From: a virus
DNA length: 20,733 nt
IMG/VR virus record: IMGVR_UViG_3300020442_002027
Location: 1-20,733 of that record
Strand: one strand, 5' to 3'
Both the position numbers and the translations under genes were made by a program. This document shows positions 1 to 7,272 of the stretch, piece after piece; the stretch's first letter is position 1, and every line of letters begins with the position of its first letter. Under the pieces are notes generated by a model. The model saw nothing but the letters and a program-made list of their open reading frames with translations, did no database searches and was not told the DNA's origin.

Positions 1-1
1 A

Positions 2-40
2 GAGCTAGAAGCTCGAATAACTGCTTTAGAAAGCAAGTGA
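2..40 (+). CDS. 3' end of upstream gene (partial)
   Basis: In the second frame the window opens inside a reading frame that ends at a TGA at 38-40. The visible residues are ELEARITALESK, a heptad-like, charged, coiled-coil-type C-terminus. Its position just before a head-tail connector fits the end of a head gene or a small gene after the capsid, but 12 residues are too few to assign a family. The 29-base gap to the next start contains the next gene's purine-rich Shine-Dalgarno region (AAGGGGAAG). Confidence 0.5.
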   Translation, partial: ELEARITALESK

Positions 41-69
41 ATAGGCTAAAGGTATAAGGGGAAGATAAA

Positions 70-741
70 ATGAGCGGATTGACAATTACAACAGCCCCAG
101 CAAATGAGCCTTTGGATGCGGCTGAGACTATTTCTTACCTCAGAATTGATTCTGGTGTTGACACAACTTTGATTGATAATCTTATTCAAGCCGCTAGGTT
201 TTGGGCAGAAGATTATACAAACAGAACCTTTTTAACCACCACTTTCACTTTGTCCTTGGATGCCATTGGTGAGGTTGATGTGCCTTTGAAAGAAGGTTTT
301 CACACTGGATACTCTGATACGCCAAGGGTGAATTATATTGAATTACCTCGCTCACCAGTGCAATCAGTAACAAGCATCAAATCATTTGCAGATGATAACA
401 CGGAAACCACGCTTGCAACGTCAAACTATCTGGTTGACACAGTTAGGGTTCCAGCAAGGGTTGTTTTGAGAGATGGCGGCACATGGCCTACCGATTTGCG
501 AAACGCAAACGGTATTGAGGTGCTTTATGTCGCTGGCTACGGTGATTCAAGGGCAACTATACCAGAGCCAATCAGGGTTGCTATGCTTGAATATATTTCT
601 TTTCTTTATGAACACAGAGGCGATGATGAAGGCAGGGCGTTGAACCCACCAATGATGATTCGATCATTACTTCAACCTTATGTCATCATGAGGTATGGTG
701 TCTCGCCGTTCAACGGAGGCATGGCTGTTGGCTATAGGTAA
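70..741 (+). CDS. head-tail connector protein, phiE125 gp8 / HK97 gp6 type
   Basis: This 223-aa protein is the adaptor that docks onto the portal ring and starts the neck of a siphovirus-type virion. The N-terminal segment LDAAETISYLRIDSGVDTTL, followed by a helix with AARFWAEDYTNRTF, is the hallmark of the phiE125 gp8 family: a DNA-packaging-like helical bundle where a short loop links two long helices. A beta-rich insert (about 60-150) and the C-terminal helix EPIRVAMLEYISFLYEHRGD (about 165-185) complete the fold. The ATG at 70 has the purine-rich AAGGGGAAG upstream. It is first in a run of overlapping neck and tail genes, as in HK97-like phages and GTAs. The family call is confident; the ring position is inferred from the family. 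Confidence 0.85.
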   Translation: MSGLTITTAPANEPLDAAETISYLRIDSGVDTTLIDNLIQAARFWAEDYTNRTFLTTTFTLSLDAIGEVDVPLKEGFHTGYSDTPRVNYIELPRSPVQSVTSIKSFADDNTETTLATSNYLVDTVRVPARVVLRDGGTWPTDLRNANGIEVLYVAGYGDSRATIPEPIRVAMLEYISFLYEHRGDDEGRALNPPMMIRSLLQPYVIMRYGVSPFNGGMAVGYR

Positions 742-1075
742 AATGCAACATCAACTTGCTTTGCAAAGCAAGGCATCTAGTGCGGATGGTGGTGGGGGGT
801 CATCAGGTGCTTTCTCAACCTTTGCCACAACATTTGGTCGAATTGAGGCAGTCGGCGGGGGTGAGAGATTCTATGGTGATCAGAATGAGGACAGAACCAC
901 ACACAAAATCACAATTAGACACAGACGGAATCTAACGATAGCTCACAGGATTCTTTATCAGTTCACAGTGGATGGAACCACATACAACAGATTATTTAAT
1001 ATCAAGCGAATAATAAACGTAGGAGAGCGCGATAAATACCTCGAAATTTTGGCAGAGGAGGGCGTTGCTACCTGA
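728..1075 (+). CDS. phage head-tail adaptor (head closure), SPP1 gp16-like
   Basis: A neck protein of about 115 aa that closes the head and joins it to the tail. The opening AIGKMQHQLALQSK matches the 'GxLxHRIxLQ' start typical of head-tail adaptors, and the later pattern ERFYGDQNEDRTTHKITIRHR plus the C-terminal NVGERDKYLEILAEE also fits. I chose a TTG start at 728, eight bases after GGAGG (715-719), because it puts the conserved motif at the N-terminus. ATG 695 lies far inside the upstream gene, and ATG 743 is 23 bases from the ribosome site and would cut the motif. The gene overlaps its upstream neighbour by 14 bases. The family is likely; the start is inferred. Confidence 0.75.
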   Translation: MAIGKMQHQLALQSKASSADGGGGSSGAFSTFATTFGRIEAVGGGERFYGDQNEDRTTHKITIRHRRNLTIAHRILYQFTVDGTTYNRLFNIKRIINVGERDKYLEILAEEGVAT

Positions 1076-1494
1076 TGGCTAGTGTAAGAACAACAGTTAT
1101 TCGTAAAAGCCGAACACAAGTTGTAAGAAAACAATATGAAGCAAGTGCAAGGCAGATTGTCGGAATGGCTGGAAATCTAGTTAGAAACACCGCAGTAGAC
1201 TCCATAAATCAGGGCGCGAGGAGCGGGGCTGTCTACCAAAGGGGCGGGAAAACAGGCCAGAGATCGGCGGCTGGAGAGCCACCGAAAACAGATCAAGGTA
1301 CATTAGTGCAAAACATCCGACTTATACTCGATGCAGATAATTTAGGGGCAAGCGTTGAAAGTGGTGCTAACTATTCTGAGGCATTGGAATTTGGTACGTC
1401 GAAAATGGCGGCTAGACCATTTTTGCAACCCGCTTTGGAGGCTAACAGGCCAAAGATAAGAGCGTTACAAAAAAAATTATTTAAGGCGAAATAA
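1075..1494 (+). CDS. HK97 gp10-like tail-completion / neck protein
   Basis: A 139-aa protein of the HK97 gp10 family, which acts in neck or tail completion. The signature is clear near the C-terminus: ANYSEALEFGTSKMAARPFLQPAL (about 97-120), where the 'YaxxLEFGTSKMxARPFLxPA' block is diagnostic. The N-terminus is strongly basic, and a glycine/arginine-rich loop (about 48-65) sits where family members have a flexible insert. Its ATG overlaps the adaptor's stop codon (TGATG), so the two are probably translationally coupled. It lies between the adaptor and a DUF3168 protein, the usual order. Confidence 0.85.
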   Translation: MASVRTTVIRKSRTQVVRKQYEASARQIVGMAGNLVRNTAVDSINQGARSGAVYQRGGKTGQRSAAGEPPKTDQGTLVQNIRLILDADNLGASVESGANYSEALEFGTSKMAARPFLQPALEANRPKIRALQKKLFKAK

Positions 1495-1904
1495 TGTCGA
1501 TACACAGTTTCGAGTTACAGAAAACAGTTTTCTCTGCTTTGAATGGCGGCAGTATCACAGATGCCGCTGGCTCCGCGATCACTGGTGTATTCGATGATGT
1601 GCCTACGAATACCGCCTATCCATATATTCGTATAGGCGAAGAAACGGTTTCTGATAATTCCAGTAAAGACAAAGACATATTTGAACATACACTGACGATT
1701 CATATATGGTCGCAATACAGAGGAAACCGTGATATAAAAGAAATCATGAAGCAGATACATGACTTATTGCATGATAGTTCATTGACTGTTTCTGGTGCTT
1801 CAATGGTGAATATGAGACAGGAGTTTCATACAACCATTACCGAAGCTGATGGAATAACGCGGCATGGTGTCATGCGATTTCGTGCCGTTGTGTCAGACAG
1901 CTAA
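1494..1904 (+). CDS. DUF3168 family tail terminator
   Basis: A 136-aa protein of the DUF3168 / tail-terminator type, which caps the head-proximal end of the tail tube. Visible family features are VFDDVPTNTAYPYIRIGEET (about 27-46), the strand HTLTIHIWSQYRG (about 63-75), the following helix NRDIKEIMKQIHDLLHD, and the C-terminal strand HGVMRFRAVVSD. Length and order (after gp10-like, before the major tail protein) match HK97-like neck modules. The ATG overlaps the previous TAA (TAATG), so coupling is likely. The assignment rests on motif layout, not on a search. Confidence 0.8.
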   Translation: MSIHSFELQKTVFSALNGGSITDAAGSAITGVFDDVPTNTAYPYIRIGEETVSDNSSKDKDIFEHTLTIHIWSQYRGNRDIKEIMKQIHDLLHDSSLTVSGASMVNMRQEFHTTITEADGITRHGVMRFRAVVSDS

Positions 1905-1920
1905 TTAAGGAGATTTGGAC

Positions 1921-2334
1921 ATGGCGGCACAAAAAGGCGCAGACTTACTTATGAAAATCGGTGATGGTGGAAGTCCTGAGAGCTTCACAACTATTGGCGG
2001 TATGCGGTCAACCTCTTTATCAATGAATGATGAAATGGTTGATATCACTAACAAAGACACTGGCAGGGCGAGGACAATTCTAGCCCAAGGTGGCACAACA
2101 TCAATGACTGTCACTGGCAGTGGTGTTTTTACTGACACCCCATCTGAAACCACACTGAGAAGCAAGTTTGATGAATCAGGAACAACCAATTTTCAGTTTT
2201 TAGTTCCCAACTTTGGAACATTCACAGGTGGTTTTCGTTTGACGACACTTGAATATGGTGGTGAGTTCAACGGCGAAGTGACCTACAGCTTCACATTTGA
2301 AAGCTCTGGCACAATTACATTCGCAACGGTGTAA
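1921..2334 (+). CDS. major tail tube protein, TP901-1-like
   Basis: A 137-aa beta-rich protein consistent with the subunit that stacks in hexamers to build the tail tube. The N-terminus AQKGADLLMKIGDG and the stretches ITNKDTGRARTILAQGGTTSMTVTGSG and GGEFNGEVTYSFTFESSGTITF follow the pattern of phage major tail proteins of the TP901-1/HK97 class. In that pattern the protein 'type' is declared early and closing strands end in a TFESSG-like loop. I chose ATG 1921 because AAGGAG (1907-1912) lies eight bases upstream; the in-frame TTG at 1915 is too close. Its position between tail terminator and tail chaperone agrees. Confidence 0.82.
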   Translation: MAAQKGADLLMKIGDGGSPESFTTIGGMRSTSLSMNDEMVDITNKDTGRARTILAQGGTTSMTVTGSGVFTDTPSETTLRSKFDESGTTNFQFLVPNFGTFTGGFRLTTLEYGGEFNGEVTYSFTFESSGTITFATV

Positions 2335-2338
2335 ACTG

Positions 2339-2611
2339 ATGTCTTGGGAACAAGTAGAGATTGAAGTTGGTGGAAAAACATTTTCTGGTCATGTGATGAT
2401 CGGGGATGAGGCCACCGTCTTCAATATCCCACCTGCTTCTGGATTAGAGGAAGGTGGGAAATTTAAGTGTGGCGGCAAAACATACACCGCCGCAAGCGTT
2501 CACGACGTTGCTCAGAGGGGCGAAGAATTATTGGTAGAAACCAAGGAGAGTGCAAGTGGAAAATCCAAAGCGAGGGGAACTGACGATAGTTCTGGGGGAG
2601 AAGAAGTATAA
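2339..2611 (+). CDS. small tail-module protein of unknown function
   Basis: A 90-aa protein I do not recognise. It reads as a small beta-rich domain (WEQVEIEVGGKTFSGHVMI and FKCGGKTYTAASVHDVAQRG) followed by a disordered acidic/serine tail (KARGTDDSSGGEEV). The ATG at 2339 is four bases after the major tail protein's stop and has no clear Shine-Dalgarno site, so re-initiation is likely. In-frame upstream starts would overlap the tail gene and add no sensible domain. Its last 56 bases overlap the tail chaperone gene. Position suggests a tail assembly or tube-associated role, but nothing in the sequence proves it. Confidence 0.65.
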   Translation: MSWEQVEIEVGGKTFSGHVMIGDEATVFNIPPASGLEEGGKFKCGGKTYTAASVHDVAQRGEELLVETKESASGKSKARGTDDSSGGEEV

Positions 2612-2903
2612 AGGAAAAGTTACTATGGATGTCATCATGCGGATTGAAAATTCATGCGGCATGGGCATCGTAAAAATCGCACAAACTTTATCACTGGGGG
2701 AGTTGACCACATCCCAAATGGTGAATGTTTTGACTCCAGCCATCAGGGCGGGAGGTAATGACATCAAAGAAAAACAAGTTGGCGAGGCTCTTTGGGGGGC
2801 TGGCTTGGCAGACGGCATGAAGGCCATCAGTGAAATTTTATCAACTGTGCTTAGTGCGGGAGAAGAAGAGGGAAACGAAGTAGAGGCGGATCGGCTAGTG
2901 TAG
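2556..2903 (+). CDS. GTA gp10-like tail assembly chaperone (G-type product)
   Basis: A 115-aa protein opening ENPKRGELTIVLGEKKYKGK, with MRIENSCGMGIVKIAQTL after it. This is the pattern of the GTA gp10 family (PF11836 type), found between the major tail protein and the tape measure in alphaproteobacterial GTAs and siphophages. I chose GTG 2556 because AAGGAG (2543-2548) is seven bases upstream; GTG 2550 is too close. The acidic C-terminus EEEGNEVEADRLV overlaps an open -1 frame, and the heptamer GGGAAAC at 2870-2876 is in correct phase for slippage. This makes it the likely counterpart of lambda gpG, which coats the tape measure during tail assembly. The family is likely; the chaperone role is inferred from position and frameshift. 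Confidence 0.8.
   Translation: MENPKRGELTIVLGEKKYKGKVTMDVIMRIENSCGMGIVKIAQTLSLGELTTSQMVNVLTPAIRAGGNDIKEKQVGEALWGAGLADGMKAISEILSTVLSAGEEEGNEVEADRLV
2870..2876 (+). other. programmed -1 frameshift slippery heptamer
   Basis: The heptamer GGGAAAC is read in the zero frame as G GGA AAC (codons 2871-2873 and 2874-2876), the exact X XXY YYZ arrangement for tandem -1 slippage. Lambda's gpG/gpGT site is GGGAAAG. The -1 frame is open from 2855 and continues without a stop to 3097, directly before the tape measure gene. I see no strong downstream stem-loop. Confidence 0.8.
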
Positions 2904-3097
2904 AGGAATTGCCTTGGGATCACTGGATGCAAACAGCCCTTGGCAAAATGGGAATCAGCCCTGTTGTATTTTGGGATATGAGCTTTCCAGAGTTTTACGC
3001 CGCCATTGAGGGTTTCGCAGAATTTCATTCTGGTGGGAAGCCGCCCCCGCTGAGAAAGAATGATTTGGAAGAATTGATGGAGTTATACCCCGACTAA
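2876..3097 (+). CDS. tail assembly chaperone -1 frameshift extension (T-like part)
   Basis: After slippage at GGGAAAC, translation continues for 73 codons from RSRGGSASVEELPWDHWMQT to LEELMELYPD, giving a predicted 180-aa GT-type fusion (107 + 73). The extension contains ALGKMGISPVVFWDMSFPEF, matching the small phage tail assembly chaperone family of GTA-like phages ('...LGLSPxxFWxMTPxEF'). As an independent gene it would need a TTG at 2909 with only a weak GAGG close by, so the frameshifted product is the better reading. It ends at TAATG, overlapping the tape measure start. In lambda, the T portion recruits tail tube subunits to the tape measure; the same role is inferred here. Confidence 0.75.
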   Translation, partial: RSRGGSASVEELPWDHWMQTALGKMGISPVVFWDMSFPEFYAAIEGFAEFHSGGKPPPLRKNDLEELMELYPD

Positions 3098-5154
3098 TGG
3101 CAACCGTTGACACCCTTTTAGTACGCATTGAAGCAGATATGTCAGGCATTAGGCGTGATTTACAACGCTTAGAACGCCAGACAGGCGATGCCTCAAAAAA
3201 GATGCAGTCCAATTTTTCCAAGATGGGAACCGCCGTCAAGGCGGCTCTTGGTGTTGCCGCTGTTGGGATTATTGGTCGCTTTATTGCCGCAAATGTCAAA
3301 TTAGCTTCTTCAGTAGAAGAAATGCAGTCCAAATCGTCGGTTGTTTTTGGGCAGTTTGTTGGTGACGTAAGAAAAGATTTAGAAGAATTTGGAAATGCTG
3401 TCGGAAGAAGCACCTTTGAACTAGAGGGCATGGCTTCAAGCGTGCAAGATACGTTTGTGCCTCTTGGTTTCGCAAGAGGTGAGGCGGCAGATTTATCAGT
3501 GGCACTTACAAAACTTGCTGTTGATGTTGCGTCATTCAACAACGCCTCTGACACAGAAACCATGCAAGCCTTCCAATCAGCATTGGTTGGAAACCATGAG
3601 GCTGTCAGGCGTTTTGGAATAGTAATCACTGAAGCAGAGTTAAAAGCTGAACTATTCCGCATGGGCATTACAAAAAATGCAAATGAGGTAGATGCGGCGA
3701 CTAAAGTACAAGCACGACTGAATCTCATAATGGCTGGCACAACAGATGCTCAAGGTGATGCAGAAAGGACTGCTGATAGTTTTGCTAATAGGTCAAAGGC
3801 TTTAGGTGCGGCATTAGATGAATTAGCTGTAAATGTTTTGACCCCATTGCTTCCAATATTGGCGGATTTCGTTGGGGGGCTTACTTCAGCCATCAATTCA
3901 GTCAATGAGTTTTTAACAGCATCAGGTTTGCTTTCGCAAGACCTGAGCAACCAAAGTGTTGTTGTTGAGTTACTCACGCAAAAGCTATCAGAACTGGGCA
4001 TAGCTGAAGATAGTCTGGAAGGCAAATCAGGCAGAAACAGAAAAAGTGTCAAGGATAGAATAAAAGCCCTGAAAGAAGAAATACTGACTTTAGAAGCTCA
4101 TTTTGACGCCAATGAAAAAAGGGCGGCTCAGTTGGCAAAGGTTACTGAAGTAGCCAAAAAGGCAGAAGGCCCATCAAAAGAGGAAGTTGAAAGAACAAAG
4201 AAAATAACCGAAGCAATAAATGAATTGAGCAAATCAAATGAATTGTTGGCTCTGGGCAAGGTCAATCTAACAGAGGCAGAAAGAGCTTATCAGGAGCTTC
4301 TCATTGAGCTAGGCCCTTTAACAGAAGAACAATCAACAAAATTAAAAGCCTTAACATCTGAGGCGGCGGCGTTGAATAAAGCCTTTGAGGACGCCGCAAA
4401 AGCAAATGCTAAATTCAATGAAAAGGTTCAACAAGGGACAACCATAGCCAAAGGGTTTGAATCTTCACAAACAGAGCTAGAGGAAAAATTAGAAAAAGTA
4501 AAATTCGCAATGAGAACAGCGGCAGAAGAGGATTTGCCTATGTTTGAAAACGCGATCAAGGAAATTGATTTAGAAATAAAGCGGCTTGATCCATCTTTTC
4601 AGCGGATGGAAGCGGCGGTAAACACATTTGCAGATGGAATGTCAAACGCTCTTGCTGATGCGTTTCTTGATGGTAAGTTATCAATGGAGAGCCTGAGAGA
4701 TGTATTTAGAAGCGTTGTCAAACAAATGATTGCAGAAGCTATAAGAGCGCAAATCGTTAAACAATTGATGAATTTTAGCATGAGCTTTTTTGGCGGTGGG
4801 GGTGCTGTAGGTGGCTCCTCTAGCACTGGCACATTTGGTGCGTCTGATTCTTTTGCTGGCGGTGGGAGAATACCCGCAAGGGCAAGTGGTGGCCCTGTAA
4901 TGGTTGGAGAGAGAGGGCCAGAGTTATTCATACCGAATAGCTCTGGTGTGATTAGAAATAACCATGACACGTTGAACATGATGGCTGGGGCTACAAGAGA
5001 GCCAGTAGTCAATCAGACAATAAATGTTACAACAGGCGTAGCCACAACGGTCAGGGCTGAAATTTTGAGCATGATGCCTAGAATCAAATCAGAGACAATA
5101 AGCGCGATGATTGATGGCAAAAAACGCGGGAATGTTGTTGGAAAGGTGTTTTAA
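3097..5154 (+). CDS. tail tape measure protein
   Basis: A 685-aa protein that sets tail length and is probably injected with the DNA. The N-terminus (about 1-35) is an alpha-helical, charged segment (IEADMSGIRRDLQRLERQTG), followed by a hydrophobic stretch (AALGVAAVGIIGRFIAA, about 50-66). Residues 70-250 carry the tape-measure pattern with SALVGNHEAVRRFGIVITEA and GDAERTADSFANRSKALGAAL. A long coiled-coil region (about 300-520) follows. The C-terminus has the lambda-H-like block FAGGGRIPARASGGPVMVGE then RGPELFIPNSSGVIRNN (about 588-625). At the usual 0.15 nm per residue this implies a tail near 100 nm, so a short-to-medium siphovirus tail. It follows the frameshifted chaperone, as expected. 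Confidence 0.92.
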   Translation: MATVDTLLVRIEADMSGIRRDLQRLERQTGDASKKMQSNFSKMGTAVKAALGVAAVGIIGRFIAANVKLASSVEEMQSKSSVVFGQFVGDVRKDLEEFGNAVGRSTFELEGMASSVQDTFVPLGFARGEAADLSVALTKLAVDVASFNNASDTETMQAFQSALVGNHEAVRRFGIVITEAELKAELFRMGITKNANEVDAATKVQARLNLIMAGTTDAQGDAERTADSFANRSKALGAALDELAVNVLTPLLPILADFVGGLTSAINSVNEFLTASGLLSQDLSNQSVVVELLTQKLSELGIAEDSLEGKSGRNRKSVKDRIKALKEEILTLEAHFDANEKRAAQLAKVTEVAKKAEGPSKEEVERTKKITEAINELSKSNELLALGKVNLTEAERAYQELLIELGPLTEEQSTKLKALTSEAAALNKAFEDAAKANAKFNEKVQQGTTIAKGFESSQTELEEKLEKVKFAMRTAAEEDLPMFENAIKEIDLEIKRLDPSFQRMEAAVNTFADGMSNALADAFLDGKLSMESLRDVFRSVVKQMIAEAIRAQIVKQLMNFSMSFFGGGGAVGGSSSTGTFGASDSFAGGGRIPARASGGPVMVGERGPELFIPNSSGVIRNNHDTLNMMAGATREPVVNQTINVTTGVATTVRAEILSMMPRIKSETISAMIDGKKRGNVVGKVF

Positions 5155-5157
5155 GTT

Positions 5158-5784
5158 ATGGCGGCTCCTACTTATCCACTTACCTTACCAACTGCCCCAG
5201 CCTTCTCAAAGGCGCGATGGACACTCAAACGTGCTACCGCCTTGTCTGAGTCACCTTTTACAGGCCAGCAACAGGTTTTTGATTACGGCTATGCCCTTTG
5301 GACAGCAACACTGACTTTACCGCCCATGATGCGTGAACAAGCCGCAAACTGGGAGGCTTTTATGATGAAGTTACATGGTCGCAAAGGCACGTTTTTATTG
5401 GGTGATCCAGACGCAAAAACAATACAGGGTGGGGCAAATACTACTGCAACACTGAACGCAGATATTGCTGTTGGTGATTTTACGATTGAAATAAATACTA
5501 ATAACGCGAATCTTGTGAATGTTTTCAAAGCTGGTGACTATATTCAGTTGGGTACGGCGGGGACAGCTAAACTTTATATGATAGTGGATAACGCAACATC
5601 AAATAGTTCTGGTGTCGCGACTGTGAATGTAGAGCCACAGATAAAAACAGCGGGTTCCAGTGGTGATGCAGTTGACTATACAGGCGCACAGGGTGTGTTC
5701 AGAATGGATACTCCTGAATTAGGATGGGATACAAATGAGGTATCTAGATATGGGATTACCTTTTCCTGTACTGAGGCATTGTGA
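5158..5784 (+). CDS. putative distal/minor tail protein
   Basis: A 208-aa protein starting three bases after the tape measure stop. The N-terminal part (LPTAPAFSKARWTLKRATAL, then SPFTGQQQVFDYGYALWTAT) and the line REQAANWEAFMMKLHGRKGTFLLGDPDAK resemble small phage tail-tip proteins that carry a gluing beta-sandwich domain. The middle (about 95-180) is rich in T, N, V and D with VGDFTIEINT and AGDYIQLGTAG, suggesting a beta-sandwich or OB-type insertion. The end, ELGWDTNEVSRYGITFSCTEAL, resembles the closing strand of minor tail proteins. Position straight after the tape measure supports a distal-tail role. I cannot name the exact family. Confidence 0.6.
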   Translation: MAAPTYPLTLPTAPAFSKARWTLKRATALSESPFTGQQQVFDYGYALWTATLTLPPMMREQAANWEAFMMKLHGRKGTFLLGDPDAKTIQGGANTTATLNADIAVGDFTIEINTNNANLVNVFKAGDYIQLGTAGTAKLYMIVDNATSNSSGVATVNVEPQIKTAGSSGDAVDYTGAQGVFRMDTPELGWDTNEVSRYGITFSCTEAL

Positions 5785-6017
5785 TGGAAGATATAACCTT
5801 GGCAAATATCCTTTGGTTTGTTGGCACTTTACTAATTGGGTTTTTCATAAAAACAATTTGGGACAGAATAACCGCTTTGAGCCAAAGAGTAGACAGCTGG
5901 GCAAGCCTTTTGCCTGAGACATATGTGAGGCGCGATGATTACCGTGAAGATATCCGCGACATCAAAGATATGCTGGCTAAAATTTTTGACAGATTAGAGA
6001 TGAAGGCAGACAAATGA
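5784..6017 (+). CDS. small N-terminally anchored coiled-coil membrane protein (lysis module)
   Basis: A 77-aa protein with one membrane segment near the N-terminus (ANILWFVGTLLIGFFIKTIW, about 7-26) followed by a charged helix (about 30-77) with coiled-coil character (REDIRDIKDMLAKIFDRLEM). The ATG at 5784 overlaps the upstream stop (TGATG). It sits immediately before the lysozyme, overlapping it by four bases, the classic place for a holin or spanin-like accessory. A single membrane pass with a coiled-coil tail could be a pinholin, an i-spanin-like factor or a tail-associated anchor; sequence alone cannot decide. Membrane topology is inferred from hydrophobicity. Confidence 0.6.
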   Translation: MEDITLANILWFVGTLLIGFFIKTIWDRITALSQRVDSWASLLPETYVRRDDYREDIRDIKDMLAKIFDRLEMKADK

Positions 6018-6442
6018 ACAAGAATAGATTTATCAAGCAAATACGTTTCCATGAGGGCGTCGAGAGTAAGGTATACAAAGACCATCTCGGCATTGAAACG
6101 ATTGGGGTGGGTAGAAACCTGAAAGACCGTGGATTGTCAGAGGATGAGATTGATTATCTGCTTACCAATGATATTCAAATCATTGAAAACGAGTTAGACA
6201 GTGCGATGCCTTGGTGGCGGGATCTAGATGAGGTACGGCAAAGAGCGTTAGCTGATTTGGCTTTCAACATGGGTTTGCCGCGTTTGCATGGTTTTGTCAA
6301 AATGCTGGATGGTTTACAGCGCAGGGATTATCATGCCGCCGCAGAAGAGTTATTGGATTCCAAGTATGCCAAGCAAGTAGGCGCACGCAGTGAGCGTGTA
6401 GCGGGTATGATTCGAACAGGTGAGGATAGTGCAGATTTCTAA
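6014..6442 (+). CDS. endolysin, T4-type lysozyme (GH24)
   Basis: A 142-aa muramidase that cleaves the glycan strands of peptidoglycan at the end of infection. The N-terminus aligns with T4 lysozyme: catalytic Glu14 in FHEG (T4 Glu11), Asp23 in YKDHLG (T4 Asp20) and Thr29 in ETIGVGRNL (T4 Thr26). The second half keeps the helical lobe with RQRALADLAFNMGLPRLHGF and the typical ending GARSERVAGMIRTGE. There is no signal peptide or N-terminal anchor, so release would need a holin. It overlaps the upstream membrane gene by four bases and the downstream nuclease by one. All catalytic residues are present and length is normal for a minimal lysozyme. Confidence 0.93.
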   Translation: MNKNRFIKQIRFHEGVESKVYKDHLGIETIGVGRNLKDRGLSEDEIDYLLTNDIQIIENELDSAMPWWRDLDEVRQRALADLAFNMGLPRLHGFVKMLDGLQRRDYHAAAEELLDSKYAKQVGARSERVAGMIRTGEDSADF

Positions 6443-6828
6443 TGTATGAGTACAAAATCACAAAAGTTCTGAAAGTTGTGGATGGTGATACTGTAGATGT
6501 CATTCTTGATCTTGGATTCGATATGTTCAAAAAGGAGCGGGTGAGACTTGCTGGTATCGATACGCCAGAAAGCAGGACAAAGAATCTAGAGGAAAAAGAG
6601 CTAGGCATAGATGCAAAAGAATTTTTGGAACGCCGTATGATGGAGTGTGAGGATCTATGGGTTCGAACGGAAAAGGATGGCAAATACGGGCGAATGTTGG
6701 GGGAGATTTGGTGTGCTACAACGTGCATCAATGAGGAAATGGTTTATCGGGGGTATGCATGGGAGTATGACGGCGGCAAAAAAGAAAAAGATTTAGAGAT
6801 TTTGAGGGCAAAAAGGTTTCTTGTTTGA
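6442..6828 (+). CDS. staphylococcal-nuclease-like (SNase/thermonuclease) enzyme
   Basis: A 128-aa single-domain SNase-fold nuclease. Key residues are all visible: calcium-binding Asp16 in VVDGDT, Arg35 and Asp40-Thr41-Pro42-Glu43 in RVRLAGIDTPE, and Arg84 in DGKYGRMLG, corresponding to Asp21, Arg35, Asp40, Thr41, Glu43 and Arg87 of micrococcal nuclease. No signal peptide is seen, so it probably acts in the infected cytoplasm, or outside after lysis. It is placed straight after the lysozyme with a one-base overlap (TAATG). Possible roles are host DNA breakdown for nucleotide recycling, or clearing DNA viscosity at lysis. The role is inferred; the family is firm. Confidence 0.9.
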   Translation: MYEYKITKVLKVVDGDTVDVILDLGFDMFKKERVRLAGIDTPESRTKNLEEKELGIDAKEFLERRMMECEDLWVRTEKDGKYGRMLGEIWCATTCINEEMVYRGYAWEYDGGKKEKDLEILRAKRFLV

Positions 6829-7067
6829 TTGAAATACACCACACTGTTGAATTAGCTTTTGTTCTTGTCATCTCAATGTGGGGTCACAATGGCACGAATT
6901 GGGAATACATCGGGAATCAGATAACACTGCAACAACAAATGACAGAAGAACAGTGTATATATTTGATTCAAAAAGAAATGTGGGAGGCCAGTTACAACAA
7001 CGAATATTACCAATTAAGGGCGCACTGTTTCCCCTTGGATTGTCGTGGAAAGGAAAGCTGTGACTGA
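6825..7067 (+). CDS. small cysteine-containing protein with N-terminal hydrophobic segment
   Basis: An 80-aa protein I do not recognise. Residues about 8-18 (VELAFVLVISM) form a short hydrophobic stretch that could be a signal sequence or anchor. The rest is polar with tryptophans and four cysteines (one in EEQCIYL, one in AHCFPLDC, two more at the C-terminus), suggesting disulfides after export. The only plausible start is TTG at 6825, eight bases after AAGG (6813-6816), overlapping the nuclease by four bases. Its location inside the lysis block hints at an envelope role. Confidence 0.5.
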   Translation: MIEIHHTVELAFVLVISMWGHNGTNWEYIGNQITLQQQMTEEQCIYLIQKEMWEASYNNEYYQLRAHCFPLDCRGKESCD

Positions 7068-7272
7068 AGAAAAGAAAAAGCCTGTATCAATAAGCGTCGG
7101 AGAAAATAGCTTTGAGCTTGTTTTGCGGATCTTGGGCAATGAATTTATAGCAATTAAATTAGGCTCCACTAATTTTTCTGGGAAGTTAATATTTGGTGGA
7201 GTTTTGTTGATGTTTTTCACCTTTATGATGTTGGAGGTTTTTGGCCTGTCTCAGGTCGTGGGTCTTGAGTGA
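7060..7272 (+). CDS. small C-terminally anchored membrane protein
   Basis: A 70-aa protein. The polar N-terminal half (EEKKKPVSISVGENSFELVL, then RILGNEFIAIKLGSTNFSGK) is followed by one membrane span (LIFGGVLLMFFTFMMLEVFG, about 47-66). I chose GTG 7060, which lies after AAAGGA (7049-7054) and overlaps the previous gene by eight bases; GTG 7045 is also possible. The pattern resembles small tail-anchored proteins that I associate with uncultured marine phages, but I cannot name a family. It is one of four small membrane or exported proteins near the lysozyme and could be part of a lysis or superinfection-exclusion set. Confidence 0.55.
   Translation: MTEEKKKPVSISVGENSFELVLRILGNEFIAIKLGSTNFSGKLIFGGVLLMFFTFMMLEVFGLSQVVGLE

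Noticed and set aside
2909-3097. Independent gene starting at TTG 2909
   Set aside because: The start is weak and the frame is already open upstream in the -1 phase with a slippery site; the frameshift product explains it better.
2955-3740. 261-aa minus-strand frame opposite the tape measure gene
   Set aside because: It lies wholly opposite the clear tape measure and tail chaperone genes and gives a Ser/Ala/Pro-rich composition typical of antisense shadow, with no domain.
6297-6731. 144-aa minus-strand frame opposite lysozyme and nuclease
   Set aside because: It is opposite two genes with intact active sites; the His/Ser-rich sequence looks like shadow.
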